DNA of 5,682 nt, taken from contig CAYYUG010000121.1 in assembly GCA_964474755.1 (NCBI GenBank), forward strand, positions 1-5,682, in the 5' to 3' direction. The notes beneath the pieces are model-generated. The model was not told where the DNA came from. It saw only the letters and a list, made by a program, of their open reading frames with translations, and searched no databases. The stretch is from GCA-2717185 sp964474755. GTDB taxonomy: Bacteria > Pseudomonadota > Alphaproteobacteria > UBA8366 > GCA-2717185. Shown one piece after another: positions 5,638-5,682 of this stretch (position 1 is its first letter; the number at the start of each line of letters is the position of its first letter). The translations under genes were made by a program, and so were the position numbers.

Positions 5638-5682
5638 GCCAATGCCGCCGGCCTTTTCGGACAATTCGCTGATACAGCGTCT

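Noticed and set aside
5634..5682. Possible 3' end of a convergent minus-strand gene (frame closing with a stop at about 5634-5636)
   Set aside because: Only about 15 codons are visible and none match a family I recognise; equally consistent with non-coding spacer.
1..5682. tRNA or rRNA genes, insertion sequences, CRISPR arrays, riboswitches, phage genes
   Set aside because: Nothing resembling these was found by eye on either strand.

Overview
The window looks like a chromosomal housekeeping segment from an alphaproteobacterium, most like the Rhodospirillales or a related deep alphaproteobacterial lineage. This rests on the co-oriented order ubiE-ubiB-coaBC-dut and on the sequence character of CoaBC and the MoeB/ThiF-like protein. 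DNA is moderately GC-rich with tightly packed genes. All supported genes are on the + strand. The lineage assignment is inference from remembered family sequences, not from a search.

Layout: 1-210 is the 3' end of ubiE (ubiquinone/menaquinone C-methyltransferase). ubiB (215-1738) follows after 4 nt and encodes the ADCK/ABC1-type atypical kinase of ubiquinone synthesis. An AT-rich gap (1739-1831) with a possible promoter precedes coaBC (1832-3046, coenzyme A synthesis), which overlaps dut (3043-3495, dUTPase) by 4 bp in an ATGA arrangement. Five nt later comes a small Rrf2-family regulator (3501-3956) that lacks the IscR-type Fe-S cysteines. Next is a decayed cysteine synthase gene (4003-4838, cysK pseudogene) with two frameshifts, an internal deletion and ruined active-site loops. 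A complete HesA/MoeB/ThiF-family E1-like adenylyltransferase (4840-5637) follows, whose ribosome binding site lies in the last codons of the dead cysK. The final 45 bases hold no feature I can support.

How the genes work together: ubiE and ubiB act in quinone synthesis. coaBC and dut are essential-type metabolic genes that are translationally coupled. The rrf2-cysK-moeB-like group looks like a former sulfur/cysteine module: a regulator, a PLP-dependent cysteine synthase, and an E1-like enzyme that could activate a sulfur-carrier protein. Only the central enzyme has been lost. I see no novel defence, mobile or CRISPR-like system. The most informative observations are the selective decay of cysK between intact neighbours, and a perfect 11-bp inverted repeat inside the rrf2 coding sequence.
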